Source: Solibacillus sp. FSL W7-1436 (lineage in GTDB: Bacteria > Bacillota > Bacilli > Bacillales_A > Planococcaceae). From it: a stretch of 64,000 bases of DNA. The stretch's first letter is position 1. Every line of letters begins with the position of its first letter. The position numbers and the translations under genes are program-made. This document shows positions 35,475 to 44,656 of this stretch, piece by piece. The notes under the pieces were generated by a model, which worked only from the letters and a program-made list of their open reading frames with translations, ran no database searches and was not told the DNA's origin. The DNA lies in NCBI RefSeq assembly GCF_038007305.1, contig NZ_JBBOWV010000001.1, positions 748,501 through 812,500 on the forward strand. Reading direction: 5' to 3'.

Positions 35475-36977
35475 TTAAGAATATAGCTCATCTAAAATCG
35501 CGATTTTCTTGGCGATTGATTCTTCAAATGTCAGGATATATGCTGCTGGATCTTTCGGGTTGTGGAACTGTGTAATTTTGCCGGTAGTCGGATGCACGAA
35601 CTTCGAGGAAGCGCCGCAGCCGATACCTAAAATTGTCTGCACTTCTTCCATAATGACAATATTGTAGATTGATTCTTCTTGCGGCTTACAATAGCCGACG
35701 TTTTCCAAGTTTCCTAAAATATTTTTCTGGCGGTATAAGTAATATGGAACATAGCCGTTTTCAGCTGTCCATTCTGTTGCCATCTGCATCATTTTCCCTA
35801 CTGTATCACGGTCGGCTACTTTATACTTGTCTTTGTTTCGCGTCATTTCCGAAGCACGCTTAAAGCTGAGTGTATGGACCGTTAAACTTTCAGGCTGCAT
35901 TTTTGCCGATTCCGCTAATGAATGCTCGAATTCTTCAATACCTTCATTCGGCAAGCCGATAATCAAATCCATATTGATATTATTCATTCCGGAATTGCGT
36001 GACAGCCAAAACTTCTCTACTGTTTCTTCAACAGTATGATGGCGGCCAATTGCTTTTAATGTTTCTTGCGTATAGCTTTGCGGGTTAACAGAAATACGGT
36101 CAATGCCCCATTTTTTCAATACTTCGATTTTCTCGGGTGTAATTGTATCCGGACGCCCTGCTTCTACCGTAATTTCACGAATAGACTCGGGATTCGGGAA
36201 AGCATCAAACATTGTTTTATATAATGCATCCATTTCATGTGCCTCAATCGAAGTCGGTGTACCGCCGCCCCAGTAAATCGAAGTAATGCGCATATTCTTT
36301 TCAGTCAGCCATTTCCCCATTTCACGCAGCTCAATATGCAGGCCATCGATAAATTTCTCTACGCGTCCTGCCTTACGATTTGATTGGATCGCATAGGCCG
36401 GGAATGTGCAATACGCACACATTGTCGGACAAAACGGAACTCCGATATAAATTGAAATTTCCTTGCCAAGCTCGTCCAGATCAGGAATCACCGTAAGTTG
36501 TCTCTCAACAATCGCTTTCATCAATGCGATTTTCTGATCCGAAATTCGGTAATCCTCTTTTAGTACCGCGGCAATTTGTTCATCATTCATACCGGCTTTA
36601 CGATATTTATGATAAAGCTTTGTCGGGCGGACTCCTGTTAAAATCCCCCACTGCTGCGTCATACCCGAATATTGTTCGAGTACATCAAGCATGACATGTG
36701 ACAGTGCACGCTTCATTCGGATGTTTTGCTCTTTTTCCGTTCCTTCTGTCTCATACTTAATCGAATAGTCGCTCGTATATTCCTGTCCATCTACTTTTAG
36801 CTTGGCAAATGTGGAAATCGTAAAATTTTCATCGATAGACTTGTTAAATTCAATCGACATATCGGAACCGTCCTGATCGATCTGAATAACGGAATCTTCG
36901 TAAAATAAATTGGCTATATGATTAAGAACACGTGTCCAGTCTTCTTTGAAATGCTCATTAATATGAATCGTTTTCAT
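35475..36977 (-). CDS. hemZ: Radical SAM coproporphyrinogen dehydrogenase-like HemZ
   Basis: The 500-residue protein has the length and composition of B. subtilis HemZ. The radical SAM cluster motif is CPTMCAYC (about residues 184-191), followed by YWGGGTPTSIEAHEMD, VEAGRPDTIT and NMDLIIGLPNEG, all typical of the HemN/HemZ/HemW clan. HemZ is linked to oxygen-independent heme synthesis, though its exact reaction is debated. The N-terminal 150 residues are specific to HemZ. It is a single gene, 27 kb from the hemEHY operon. Confidence 0.9.
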   Translation of the reverse strand: MKTIHINEHFKEDWTRVLNHIANLFYEDSVIQIDQDGSDMSIEFNKSIDENFTISTFAKLKVDGQEYTSDYSIKYETEGTEKEQNIRMKRALSHVMLDVLEQYSGMTQQWGILTGVRPTKLYHKYRKAGMNDEQIAAVLKEDYRISDQKIALMKAIVERQLTVIPDLDELGKEISIYIGVPFCPTMCAYCTFPAYAIQSNRKAGRVEKFIDGLHIELREMGKWLTEKNMRITSIYWGGGTPTSIEAHEMDALYKTMFDAFPNPESIREITVEAGRPDTITPEKIEVLKKWGIDRISVNPQSYTQETLKAIGRHHTVEETVEKFWLSRNSGMNNINMDLIIGLPNEGIEEFEHSLAESAKMQPESLTVHTLSFKRASEMTRNKDKYKVADRDTVGKMMQMATEWTAENGYVPYYLYRQKNILGNLENVGYCKPQEESIYNIVIMEEVQTILGIGCGASSKFVHPTTGKITQFHNPKDPAAYILTFEESIAKKIAILDELYS

Positions 36978-37135
36978 GTTATTCTCTACCTTCTTATTGT
37001 ATTAAATAAAAAATCTATCTCATTGTAACAAATATTAAGGTAGAAGAAAAAAAACATGTTTATTTCTTAGTGAAATTAGTCCGGATAATCGTCTATAAAA
37101 CTCCCTGAAATAAAAAAAGAGCCCCTTCTAAAATC

Positions 37136-37176
37136 AAAAAGCCATTTTTCTATAACAGAAAAATGACTTTTTATTG
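37136..37176. terminator. Hairpin with A/T runs, likely terminator
   Basis: AAAAAGCCATTTTTCT and AGAAAAATGACTTTTT pair around five bases. Confidence 0.6.
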
Positions 37177-37193
37177 TTTGCAAAATTGATTTC

Positions 37194-37345
37194 CATTCCG
37201 GGGACGCTTTCCGGGGGCACGGCGTGGGGCCAACACGATGTTGGTCACAAAAGCGTTGCCACAGGACGTGGCGCTCTTAGCTTTTGTTCCTAAGTCTCAG
37301 ACATCGTGCTATTCCCCCAGGAGTCGCCCCTCCATTCCAATCAAT
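37194..37345. repeat. Structured intergenic repeat, copy A
   Basis: The copy opens with GGGGACGCTTTCCGGGGGCA and closes with CCCCCAGGAGTCGCCCC, which can pair in part. TCCATTCC occurs in the same orientation at both ends, and AATTGATT/AATCAATT form an outermost stem. GC content is far above the neighbours. A second copy lies at 52140-52256. It stands between hemZ and yheA with no transposase. Confidence 0.6.
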
Positions 37346-37418
37346 TTTATAAAGTATATGCTTCTTTATTAATTTTTCGTTAGTTAAAGAATTCTACTTC
37401 TATCCAAGTTCCTGGATC

Positions 37419-37763
37419 TTACAGTCCGTCGTACATTGCTTGGATTGGCTGTGTGATAATGCGGTTAATTTCTTGGATTACTGCGCTTAAAGCCATTTCC
37501 GCTTCTAGCATTGCGATAATTTTCGCGTTTTGCTGAGCCAATTGTGCCGTTTTTTGTAAAAATACATATTCTTCTTCTGTAATTTCTTCACCAGCATTTT
37601 GTTTGTCCTGCATCTTTAATTGAACATCGCGGAAGTTTGTGAATAATACTTTCGCTTCCTCGTCTGCACGGACAGTTTCCACTGCGTTCTTTAAATTTTG
37701 AAACTCATCAGTCTTGCGGAATGTTGCTTCAAGTTTATTAATATCTTCGTAAATATTAATCAT
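37419..37763 (-). CDS. yheA: YheA-type YlbF/YmcA family protein
   Basis: The 114-residue all-helical protein belongs to the YlbF family (YlbF, YmcA, YheA). The stretch LKNAVETVRADEEAKVLFTN and the NAGEEITEEEYVFLQKTAQL region are typical. YlbF and YmcA act with RNase Y; the role of YheA itself is unclear. It follows yheB by 22 bases on the same strand, the B. subtilis yheB-yheA order. Confidence 0.85.
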   Translation of the reverse strand: MINIYEDINKLEATFRKTDEFQNLKNAVETVRADEEAKVLFTNFRDVQLKMQDKQNAGEEITEEEYVFLQKTAQLAQQNAKIIAMLEAEMALSAVIQEINRIITQPIQAMYDGL

Positions 37764-37785
37764 GTAATATTCCTACTTTCTCTTT

Positions 37786-38931
37786 TTAGTTCGTCAAAAA
37801 GACGATTATCGCTTGAATGATCCCGACAAGACCACCAATAATGCCGCCCAGCCAAGTGATTAATTTCAGCTCTTTACTAATAATACCTAGTACAAGCTCT
37901 TCTAATTTGGCGATAGGGAAAGAATCTACCTGCTCTCGAACGACTTCCGCTAAATTCAATCGCTTTAGTACGTCTTCGATTTTTCCTTCTGCTGCAATAA
38001 ATGTTTTATCCATCATTTTAGGCAGCAGTTCATTTGCAGCCCAGTCTTTTCCTTGTGGCCAATAGTCATTAATCGTTTTATCCAGGCGTGCCTCCAATGC
38101 CAGTGCATTTTTTGCATAGCTTTGGATACTCGTTTCAATCGTATCAAAGTTTACATCATTCATAAAGTCCATTGCCGGGCGATTTTTAATTTTTTCCCAC
38201 TCCGTTGTGAAAATCCGATGTAAAAGCGCGGCTGTTCCTGGAGCTTTCAAAAACTTTATAAGCTCGCGCTGTACTTTATCAACGAGTGATGTCGAGTCTC
38301 CCAAAAACATTTGGATCATTCCGCCAAATGAACCTTTTGTCGTTAAAAAGTCATCCAGCATGTTTTTGATTGTCATCGTACCTTCCGGCGACATAAAATA
38401 ATCTTCGCCTTTTTGGAGTATCTGTACGACCGCCTCCTCGATTTTCTCGTCCAGCACAGGCTCCAGATCATTCGGTAACAATTCCCGAATCGATTTTGTT
38501 GATAACGTATTTTTTACTTTATGGAATTGTACGTGAATAAGTTCATCTACTTTTCCTTCCACTGTTTGCGGCAATTGTGTGAAACCCGCCAAACGAATCC
38601 AGTCATTAATCGTTTTTTCGTTAGTAAAAATTTCTTGCGTCACTTTATTTTGTGCAAAGGTTAATACATTTTCGCGTATTTCCTTTGATAAAAACTTCTT
38701 CTTAATTGTTTCGGGTGTCAGTAAATAGTCCGAAACAGTCTTTCCTAGCTGAATCGCTAAATCCCCGCGGCGTTTCGGAATCAGACCCGGCGTTAACGGC
38801 AGCTTCCATCTTTTAAAATAGATAGGTTTATAAGGTCTGAACAGCATTTTGATTGCCATATAGTTTGTCGCTGCACCAACGACTGCCCCTACAACACCAA
38901 GCAGGAATAATAGCGAAATAAATTCTCCCAT
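37786..38931 (-). CDS. yheB: DUF445 family membrane protein YheB
   Basis: The protein has 381 residues from the ATG at 38931, preceded by AAAGAG. It has a membrane segment at each end (MGEFISLLFLLGVVGAVVGA and the last 28 residues) and a long amphipathic helical middle. The early NYMAIKMLFRPYKP and LTPGLIPKRRGDLA motifs are those of DUF445. The longer frame to 39051 would add 40 poorly matched residues. The function is unknown; it pairs with yheA. Confidence 0.85.
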   Translation of the reverse strand: MGEFISLLFLLGVVGAVVGAATNYMAIKMLFRPYKPIYFKRWKLPLTPGLIPKRRGDLAIQLGKTVSDYLLTPETIKKKFLSKEIRENVLTFAQNKVTQEIFTNEKTINDWIRLAGFTQLPQTVEGKVDELIHVQFHKVKNTLSTKSIRELLPNDLEPVLDEKIEEAVVQILQKGEDYFMSPEGTMTIKNMLDDFLTTKGSFGGMIQMFLGDSTSLVDKVQRELIKFLKAPGTAALLHRIFTTEWEKIKNRPAMDFMNDVNFDTIETSIQSYAKNALALEARLDKTINDYWPQGKDWAANELLPKMMDKTFIAAEGKIEDVLKRLNLAEVVREQVDSFPIAKLEELVLGIISKELKLITWLGGIIGGLVGIIQAIIVFLTN

Positions 38932-39039
38932 TTTGCTCACTCTTTCTTCATCATGTGTATGTTCTATTATTAATTTCAAAAAAGAAAAATTGCAACAATG
39001 TACTACTTTCTTGTACGATAAAAATGGGAGGGAAGTTTC

Positions 39040-39249
39040 ATGATTCAACATTTTAGCTATAAGCCATTATTTGAAAACAGTCAAATTCCGGGGTGGTCCA
39101 TCCGCTTTTTCTATGAACAGAAACGTTATACAGCGGAATATTATAAAGACGGAAGCATCAAATTCTTTGGGGAAACTCCTGCTGAAGAACAGAAAGAACA
39201 GCTTGAGAAAATGATTCACGAGTTAATGCTCTTTCACGTTTATGAATAA
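39040..39249 (+). CDS. yheE: YheE family protein
   Basis: The 69-residue protein (MIQHFSYKPLFENSQIPGW) resembles B. subtilis YheE (DUF5342 type) in sequence and in its divergent position next to yheB. A GGGAGGG site lies eight bases before the ATG. The C-terminal EEQKEQLEKMIHELMLFHVY is helical. Function unknown. Confidence 0.75.
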   Translation: MIQHFSYKPLFENSQIPGWSIRFFYEQKRYTAEYYKDGSIKFFGETPAEEQKEQLEKMIHELMLFHVYE

Positions 39250-39252
39250 AAA

Positions 39253-39293
39253 AGAAATGGGAGCAGTCGAATTTCGATGCTCCCATTTTTATG
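39253..39293 (+). terminator. Terminator of yheE
   Basis: AAATGGGAGCA and TGCTCCCATTT pair, followed by T residues. Confidence 0.85.
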
Positions 39294-39628
39294 CGCGTTT
39301 CGAGTAATCATAATTTAATAGCTGGCTGCAGAAAATTATAGTTGCTGGCGTTTGCTAATTATTCTGCCTACTAAATTATCATTATCTACCATTTCACAGT
39401 AGCATAAATCTATTGAAATTTCAATTTTCTATCAATTTATCCACATTTGGTAAATCATTCATTTTTATCATTATGGATATTAAATTCCCCTACAAATTTT
39501 TTCCTCAATTTTCAAATTCATAAATTGTTTTTTTTACATAAATATTTTATGATTGTAGTATTAAAATTTTTTTAGGAGGTGTACTCTTTATTTGCCACGC
39601 TCATTTGCGCCGCAAATAGGGAATATAG
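39294..39628. other. AT-rich leader region of the CNNM gene
   Basis: The region is very AT-rich and contains a candidate promoter (39533-39561) and a short reading frame with a strong ribosome site (39592-39663) that overlaps the next gene. I found no recognisable riboswitch. Confidence 0.45.
39533..39561 (+). promoter_or_regulatory. Candidate promoter of the CNNM/CorC gene
   Basis: TTTACA (39533-39538), 17 bases, TAGTAT (39556-39561), about 68 bases before the TTG start. Confidence 0.4.
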
Positions 39629-39663
39629 TTGGACGTAGACATAGGAATCGAACTAACCATTAG
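39592..39663 (+). CDS. Possible leader peptide before the CNNM gene
   Basis: A TTG at 39592 lies about 12 bases after AGGAGGTG, the strongest ribosome site in this region, and opens a 23-codon frame reading MPRSFAPQIGNIVGRRHR then NRTNH. It ends about 35 bases inside the CNNM gene in another frame. It might be a translated leader that couples ribosomes to the weak start of that gene, or it may be chance. Confidence 0.3.
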   Translation: MPRSFAPQIGNIVGRRHRNRTNH

Positions 39664-40975
39664 GTTGATAGCATTTGCTATCTTAATTGCCGCTACGGCA
39701 TTTTTTGTTGCAACTGAGTTTGCAATAGTTAAAGTAAGAACGACAAAAATCGATCAGCTTGTTGCAGAAGGAAATAAATCTGCAATACGGGCAAAAAAGG
39801 TAATTTCAAACCTGGATGAGTATTTATCTGCTTGTCAGCTCGGAATTACGATTACGGCATTAGGACTCGGATGGCTTGGAGAACCAACTTTCGAAATCAT
39901 TCTTCATCCAGTATTTGAGTTCTTTAACTTAAGTGGTAATGTCACAACTGTTCTTTCATTTATTGTTGCCTTCTCACTCGTAACATTTATACACGTTGTC
40001 GTAGGGGAATTAGCACCAAAAACTCTCGCTATTCAAAAAGCAGAAGCCGTAACATTAAAGCTGTCCGGATTTTTAATTCTGTTCCATAATATCATGTATC
40101 CTTTCATCCGTGCTTTAAACGGATCGGCACGTGGATTAACTGGGCTTTTCGGCTTAAAAATGATTTCTGAATCTGAAGAAGCACACTCTGAAGAAGAGCT
40201 TCGCATGATTTTATCAGACAGCTTTAAAGGTGGGGAAATTAACCACTCGGAATACGAATATGTAAATAGTATTTTTGAGTTTTCTGATCGGATAGCGAAG
40301 GAGATAATGGTTCCTCGAACTGAGATTATCAGTATTGAAAGAGGTCAAACGATTCGCGAAGTATTTGAAGTAATGGGCATTGAACAATATACACGATACC
40401 CAGTTACTGATGGGGACAAAGACCATGTCATCGGCCTTGTTAACATGAAACATTTATTAACAGCCTATATTAAAGATGCGGCAAACGGCGATAAGCTGGT
40501 TGATGATTATATGCAACCGGTAATTCGAGTAATCGAAACAATTCCTGTCAGTGATTTATTGTTAAAAATTCAAAACGAACGTATTCATATGGCTATTTTA
40601 ATGGATGAATACGGTGGTACTTCCGGTTTAGTCACAATTGAAGATATTATCGAGGAAATTATCGGTGATATTCAAGATGAATTCGATGAAGATGAAATTC
40701 CGGAAATTCAGGAAATCGCAGAAGATCACTATATCTTTGACTCTAAAATGTTGTTGCAGGAAATGAATGATATTTTAGGTACAACAATTGAAGATGAAGA
40801 TATCGATACGATCGGCGGCTGGTTCATGACGCAACGCTTTGATGTTCAAGAAGGCGATATCATTGAATCAGAAGGCTATAGGTTCAAAGTAACCGAGCTG
40901 GACGGTCACCACATTTTGTATATTGAAGTCACAAAACTTCCGCCGTCTGAAACGACAGACGAGGAAATTCTATAA
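39629..40975 (+). CDS. CNNM/CorC-type membrane protein (hemolysin-like, MpfA family)
   Basis: The 448-residue protein has an N-terminal CNNM (DUF21) membrane domain with three to four segments (FFVATEFAIVKVRTTKIDQL, SACQLGITITALGLGWLGEP), two CBS domains (about residues 215-340; IMVPRTEI, RYPVTDGD, ILMDEYGGTSGLVTIEDIIE) and a C-terminal CorC_HlyC domain. Such proteins (for example YhdP and MpfA) export Mg2+. An in-frame stop directly before the TTG at 39629 forces that start; its AGGG ribosome site is weak compared with the AGGAGGTG further upstream. Confidence 0.88.
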   Translation: MDVDIGIELTIRLIAFAILIAATAFFVATEFAIVKVRTTKIDQLVAEGNKSAIRAKKVISNLDEYLSACQLGITITALGLGWLGEPTFEIILHPVFEFFNLSGNVTTVLSFIVAFSLVTFIHVVVGELAPKTLAIQKAEAVTLKLSGFLILFHNIMYPFIRALNGSARGLTGLFGLKMISESEEAHSEEELRMILSDSFKGGEINHSEYEYVNSIFEFSDRIAKEIMVPRTEIISIERGQTIREVFEVMGIEQYTRYPVTDGDKDHVIGLVNMKHLLTAYIKDAANGDKLVDDYMQPVIRVIETIPVSDLLLKIQNERIHMAILMDEYGGTSGLVTIEDIIEEIIGDIQDEFDEDEIPEIQEIAEDHYIFDSKMLLQEMNDILGTTIEDEDIDTIGGWFMTQRFDVQEGDIIESEGYRFKVTELDGHHILYIEVTKLPPSETTDEEIL

Positions 40976-40981
40976 TCGATA

Positions 40982-41035
40982 CAAAAAACCTCACTTTTTT
41001 TCCTGCCGGAGAAAAAGTGAGGTTTTTAATTTTTT
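40982..41035. terminator. Bidirectional terminator between CNNM gene and yhcZ
   Basis: AAAACCTCACTTTTT and AAAAAGTGAGGTTTTT pair around a 12-base loop. Confidence 0.9.
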
Positions 41036-41057
41036 CGGATGAGACAATTTCCCGCAT

Positions 41058-41705
41058 TTAACTTTCATTCGTTTCCGTTAAATTATGCTTCACTGCATAT
41101 AAAGCCGCCTGAGTACGGTCCTGTACATGGAGCTTCGCAAAAATATTCGATATATGGGTTTTAACCGTTTTTTCAGTCACATATAAGGAAGAAGCAATTT
41201 CCCTGTTGCTTTTACCCTTTGTCAATTCCGCCAATACGTCCTGTTCTCTCGGTGTCAGCGGATTTAAAATATGCGGTTTGTTCTCATCTTCGCGCAGCCC
41301 TTCTTCCAATTGCGTAGTCGCTTCCGGATGGATCGTATTTTCGCCGCGCATAATCTGCCGGATCGATTCCACTAGATCATCCGGTTCGATATCTTTCAGC
41401 TGGTAGCCTGATGCCCCTGCATCTATTGCCGGCAGCACATGGTCTTTATCCGAAAAACTTGTCAGCATCAGTACTTTAATATGCGGCCAGTTGTTTTTAA
41501 TTTTCTTTGTCGCCTGGATGCCATCCATCTCAGGCATGACGAGGTCCATTAAAACAATATCGGGAGAAAGTTGTTCAACAAGTTCTACTGCTTCTAATCC
41601 GTTTTTCGCTTCGCCAACAACCTCGATATCCTTTTGAGTTTTTAAAAAGAATAATAATCCCCGTCTTACTACATGATGGTCATCTGCTATCAGTACCCGT
41701 ATCAT
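41058..41705 (-). CDS. yhcZ: NarL/LuxR-type response regulator YhcZ
   Basis: From the ATG at 41705 (AGGGGGG upstream) the protein has 215 residues, the size of B. subtilis YhcZ. The receiver domain shows the acidic pair IADDHH, phospho-acceptor VLMDLVMPEMDG and the conserved Lys in GYQLKD; the C-terminal LuxR helix-turn-helix is LTPREQDVLAELTKGKSNRE plus TEKTVKTHISNIFAKLHV. It lies ten bases after the kinase gene, which is its partner. Target genes are unknown. Confidence 0.9.
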   Translation of the reverse strand: MIRVLIADDHHVVRRGLLFFLKTQKDIEVVGEAKNGLEAVELVEQLSPDIVLMDLVMPEMDGIQATKKIKNNWPHIKVLMLTSFSDKDHVLPAIDAGASGYQLKDIEPDDLVESIRQIMRGENTIHPEATTQLEEGLREDENKPHILNPLTPREQDVLAELTKGKSNREIASSLYVTEKTVKTHISNIFAKLHVQDRTQAALYAVKHNLTETNES

Positions 41706-41715
41706 CAAATCCCCC

Positions 41716-42828
41716 CTAGTACGGTAAACGGACAAGTAATTCTGTCCCTTTTCCAATTTCACTTACCCAATCCGCGGTTCCTCCAACTGCATGTGCCCTG
41801 TCAATAATTGATTGCATGCCGATCGATGGTATACGGCGATGTGCCTCTACATTAAAACCATGGCCTGCATCGTTTACAACGAGTAACACATCGGTAGCCG
41901 TCACGTTGATATATATTTCCACACTTTTAACACCCGCATGTTTCCGTACATTATTCAATGCTTCCTGAGTAATTCGGAATAGCGTTTCCTCTACTCTTGA
42001 TGGAAATTGAATGACACCGGAAACATTGACCGTTAATTTCAGGCTCAGCATTTCCGCATACACTTTAATCGCTTCGATAAGTCCGCTTTCCAAACCTTTC
42101 GGACGGAGCTGCCAAATAAGTGCACGCATTTCCGTCAAAGCCTCCTGTGTAAGCTGCTGAATATCTTTAAATGTTTCTTTAATCTCCAGCTCGTTGCTCA
42201 TCTCTACTCCTGCACGGGCTGTCAGTGTTACGGAAAAAAGAAGCTGGTTGACAGAATCATGTAAATCGCGTGCTAAGCGGTTACGTTCCTGAACTAATGC
42301 AATTTCCTGCTGTTCATTCGTTAAATAAATACGTTTAATCGCCGAACCCATTTGAAAGGCAACCGATTCAAGCAAATCCAGCTCTTCATCGGAAAAGCGT
42401 ACCGTATTTCTTGAAGCGACATTCAGCAGCCCGAAACGTTCCTGCCCTGATTGCAGCGGTACAGTCGCATGGTGGGTAATTTCATTATGGTCGCCTACAT
42501 TTGCGGCAATGGCACTTTCTATGCGCTGGCATTCAATAATATTCGAAGCTTTTTTCAATTCTTCATTGCGGAAGCGGGACACACACCAGCACCCGCCCTT
42601 TTTTAAATAGTGACAATCATTATGGCTAAGCGCATCCGGCAAATCCTGTTTCACGACAAGCTCGGATTTTCCCTTTTCATCAATAAAGAAAATCCACCCT
42701 GTTTCGAATTTCGTCCCGCTTAAAAATTTCGACAGCGCACCATTCAGCATCGGAATCATCTCTGTTTCCTCATTCAACAGCTCAGCAATTTCTTTTAATA
42801 TGGCAATATTCGATTGATCTTTTGTCAT
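41716..42828 (-). CDS. yhcY: GAF-domain sensor histidine kinase YhcY
   Basis: The 370-residue soluble kinase has an N-terminal GAF domain (about residues 20-165) and a NarX/DegS-type (HisKA_3) catalytic half. The phosphorylated His is in NRLARDLHDSVNQLLFS near residue 190; the ATPase N-box is ALNNVRKHAGV and the G-box VNDAGHGFN. Two close cysteines (KKGGCWCVSRF, about residue 75) and a third at CQRIE in the GAF domain could hold a redox or metal cofactor. No membrane segment is present, so it senses an internal signal. It pairs with yhcZ. Confidence 0.88.
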   Translation of the reverse strand: MTKDQSNIAILKEIAELLNEETEMIPMLNGALSKFLSGTKFETGWIFFIDEKGKSELVVKQDLPDALSHNDCHYLKKGGCWCVSRFRNEELKKASNIIECQRIESAIAANVGDHNEITHHATVPLQSGQERFGLLNVASRNTVRFSDEELDLLESVAFQMGSAIKRIYLTNEQQEIALVQERNRLARDLHDSVNQLLFSVTLTARAGVEMSNELEIKETFKDIQQLTQEALTEMRALIWQLRPKGLESGLIEAIKVYAEMLSLKLTVNVSGVIQFPSRVEETLFRITQEALNNVRKHAGVKSVEIYINVTATDVLLVVNDAGHGFNVEAHRRIPSIGMQSIIDRAHAVGGTADWVSEIGKGTELLVRLPY

Positions 42829-42914
42829 ACTGGCTCTTCCTTTTCAACTTCACTTTTCTATATCATACCATTTCAATTAAATAGTACGCACCGCTATTCC
42901 TCTCATACTTTTGA

Positions 42915-42953
42915 ATGAAAAAAAATCCTGCTATCTTTTACAATAGCAGAATT
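42915..42953 (-). terminator. Terminator of yhcX
   Basis: On the minus strand CTGCTA and TAGCAG pair around a ten-base loop, followed by eight T residues. Confidence 0.75.
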
Positions 42954-42963
42954 TCTCTGTAAA

Positions 42964-44505
42964 TTATTTTAAATACTCCACGCGGTAAACGTCATGGCGT
43001 CTGTCTTTAAGATGCTTAACGGTACCGTCTTGGCGTTGTCGTCTTAGTATTTCCAGATCGACATCCCCGATCAATACCATTTCCAGGTTCGGACTCGTCT
43101 CTCCTACAATTCCATCCCTCGCAAATTCAAAATCGCTTGGTGCGAAAATGGCCGATTGCGCATATTGGATGTCCATGTTTTCCGTTTCAGGCAAGTTGCC
43201 GACCGTTCCGGAAATAACCGTATAAATCTGATTTTCAATCGCACGAGACTGTGCACAATAACGCACGCGTAAATAGCCTTGACGATCTTCTGTACAAAAC
43301 GGTGTGAAAATTATATTCGCGCCCATATCTGTCGCAATGCGTGCAAGTTCCGGAAACTCGATATCATAACAGATCTGAATGGCAATCTTACCGCAGTCCG
43401 TATCGAACACACGGACTTTATCACCGTTACTGATTCCCCACCATTTACGTTCATTTGGTGTGATGTGAATTTTATATTGTTTTTCAATCGTTCCATCACG
43501 TCTGAATAAATAGGCGATATTGTAGATTTCCTCGTCCTCTTCCTCTACAAAATGCGAACCGCCGATAATATTGACATTGTAGCGGACCGCCAAACTTGTA
43601 AACAGCTCGATATATTCAGGTGTATATTTCGTCAGCTTACGTACAGCCTGTGACGGCGATTTCTCATTTAAGAAACTCATCAGCTGCGTCGTGAAAATTT
43701 CCGGGAATACAACAAAATCAGATCCTGCATCGGACCCGACATCCACAAAGTATTCACACTGCTTCGCGAAGTCTTCAAAGGAATCGATCGCGCGCATCAT
43801 ATATTGCACAACACAAATACGCACCGGATAACTCGTCTTGAAGTGACGCTTAGTCAGCGGTCGGTAATCCACGTTGTTCCATTCCATTAATGTCGCATAC
43901 TTGCCTGAAGCTCTATCGTCCGGTAAATAGTTGGGATTGATACGCATTAAAATAAAGCCGTTCATCATCTGGAATGTCAGCACCGGGTCATATATTTTAT
44001 GGCGACTTACCGCATCCACATAATCACGTGGACTCATCTCATCCGAATGGACATGGTAGTTTGGGATTCGGCCGCCAATAATGATTGATTTCAAATTAAG
44101 TGTTCGCGCCAGATCTTTCCGCGCCTCATAAAGCCTTTGACCAACTTTCATACGGCGATATGCCGGGTGCACCATTACTTCAATTCCGTACAGGTTATAG
44201 CCATCCGGATTGTGATTTGTAATAAAGCCATTGTCGGTAATATCATTCCATGTATGGCGGTCATCGTATTCATCGAAGTTAATGCGAAGACTAGAGCAGG
44301 AACCGATTACTTTCCCATCAAGCTCGGCTACCATTTGTCCTTCAGGGAAGATCGTTAAATGGCTGTATAGATGTGCTCGTTCCCATGGCTCCATGCCTGG
44401 AAAGCATATACTCTGTATCTCTAATATTGAGTCAATATCCTCTGTTGTCATATTTCGGATAATCATTGGTTTTTCAAATTGGGACATATCTAATGAATCT
44501 GTCAT
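42964..44505 (-). CDS. yhcX: GNAT acetyltransferase-nitrilase fusion YhcX
   Basis: The ATG at 44505 follows GGAGGGGGAG and gives 513 residues, the length I recall for B. subtilis YhcX. Residues 15-200 form a GNAT domain (VMVHPAYRRMKVGQRLYEAR is the acetyl-CoA loop). Residues 225-500 form a carbon-nitrogen hydrolase domain with the catalytic Glu in VFPEIFTTQ, Lys in KQYKIHITPNE and Cys in IQICYDIEFPE, all intact. The substrate is unknown; both domains suggest amide chemistry on a small amine or amide. Confidence 0.9.
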   Translation of the reverse strand: MTDSLDMSQFEKPMIIRNMTTEDIDSILEIQSICFPGMEPWERAHLYSHLTIFPEGQMVAELDGKVIGSCSSLRINFDEYDDRHTWNDITDNGFITNHNPDGYNLYGIEVMVHPAYRRMKVGQRLYEARKDLARTLNLKSIIIGGRIPNYHVHSDEMSPRDYVDAVSRHKIYDPVLTFQMMNGFILMRINPNYLPDDRASGKYATLMEWNNVDYRPLTKRHFKTSYPVRICVVQYMMRAIDSFEDFAKQCEYFVDVGSDAGSDFVVFPEIFTTQLMSFLNEKSPSQAVRKLTKYTPEYIELFTSLAVRYNVNIIGGSHFVEEEDEEIYNIAYLFRRDGTIEKQYKIHITPNERKWWGISNGDKVRVFDTDCGKIAIQICYDIEFPELARIATDMGANIIFTPFCTEDRQGYLRVRYCAQSRAIENQIYTVISGTVGNLPETENMDIQYAQSAIFAPSDFEFARDGIVGETSPNLEMVLIGDVDLEILRRQRQDGTVKHLKDRRHDVYRVEYLK

Positions 44506-44563
44506 GCAAAACTCCCCCTCCATATTTAACTTTCCTTTTAATAGCTCTTGATAAACGTAGTAA

Positions 44564-44592
44564 TTTACTTTTTCTTGAATTCAAACTATAAT
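44564..44592 (+). promoter_or_regulatory. Promoter of the bdbC operon
   Basis: TTTACT (44564-44569), 17 bases, and a perfect TATAAT (44587-44592), about 64 bases before bdbC. Confidence 0.6.
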
Positions 44593-44656
44593 CAATGAGA
44601 ATATATATGAAAACTTCTGCTGATAGAAGTTAAAATTTGAATATCGAGGTAGCGTT

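Larger units (their letters stand above)
36978..37418. other. Intergenic region with terminator and structured repeat
   Basis: This 440-base gap carries a bidirectional terminator (37136-37176) and then a GC-rich repeat (37194-37345). No coding frame with a ribosome site is seen. Confidence 0.6.
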
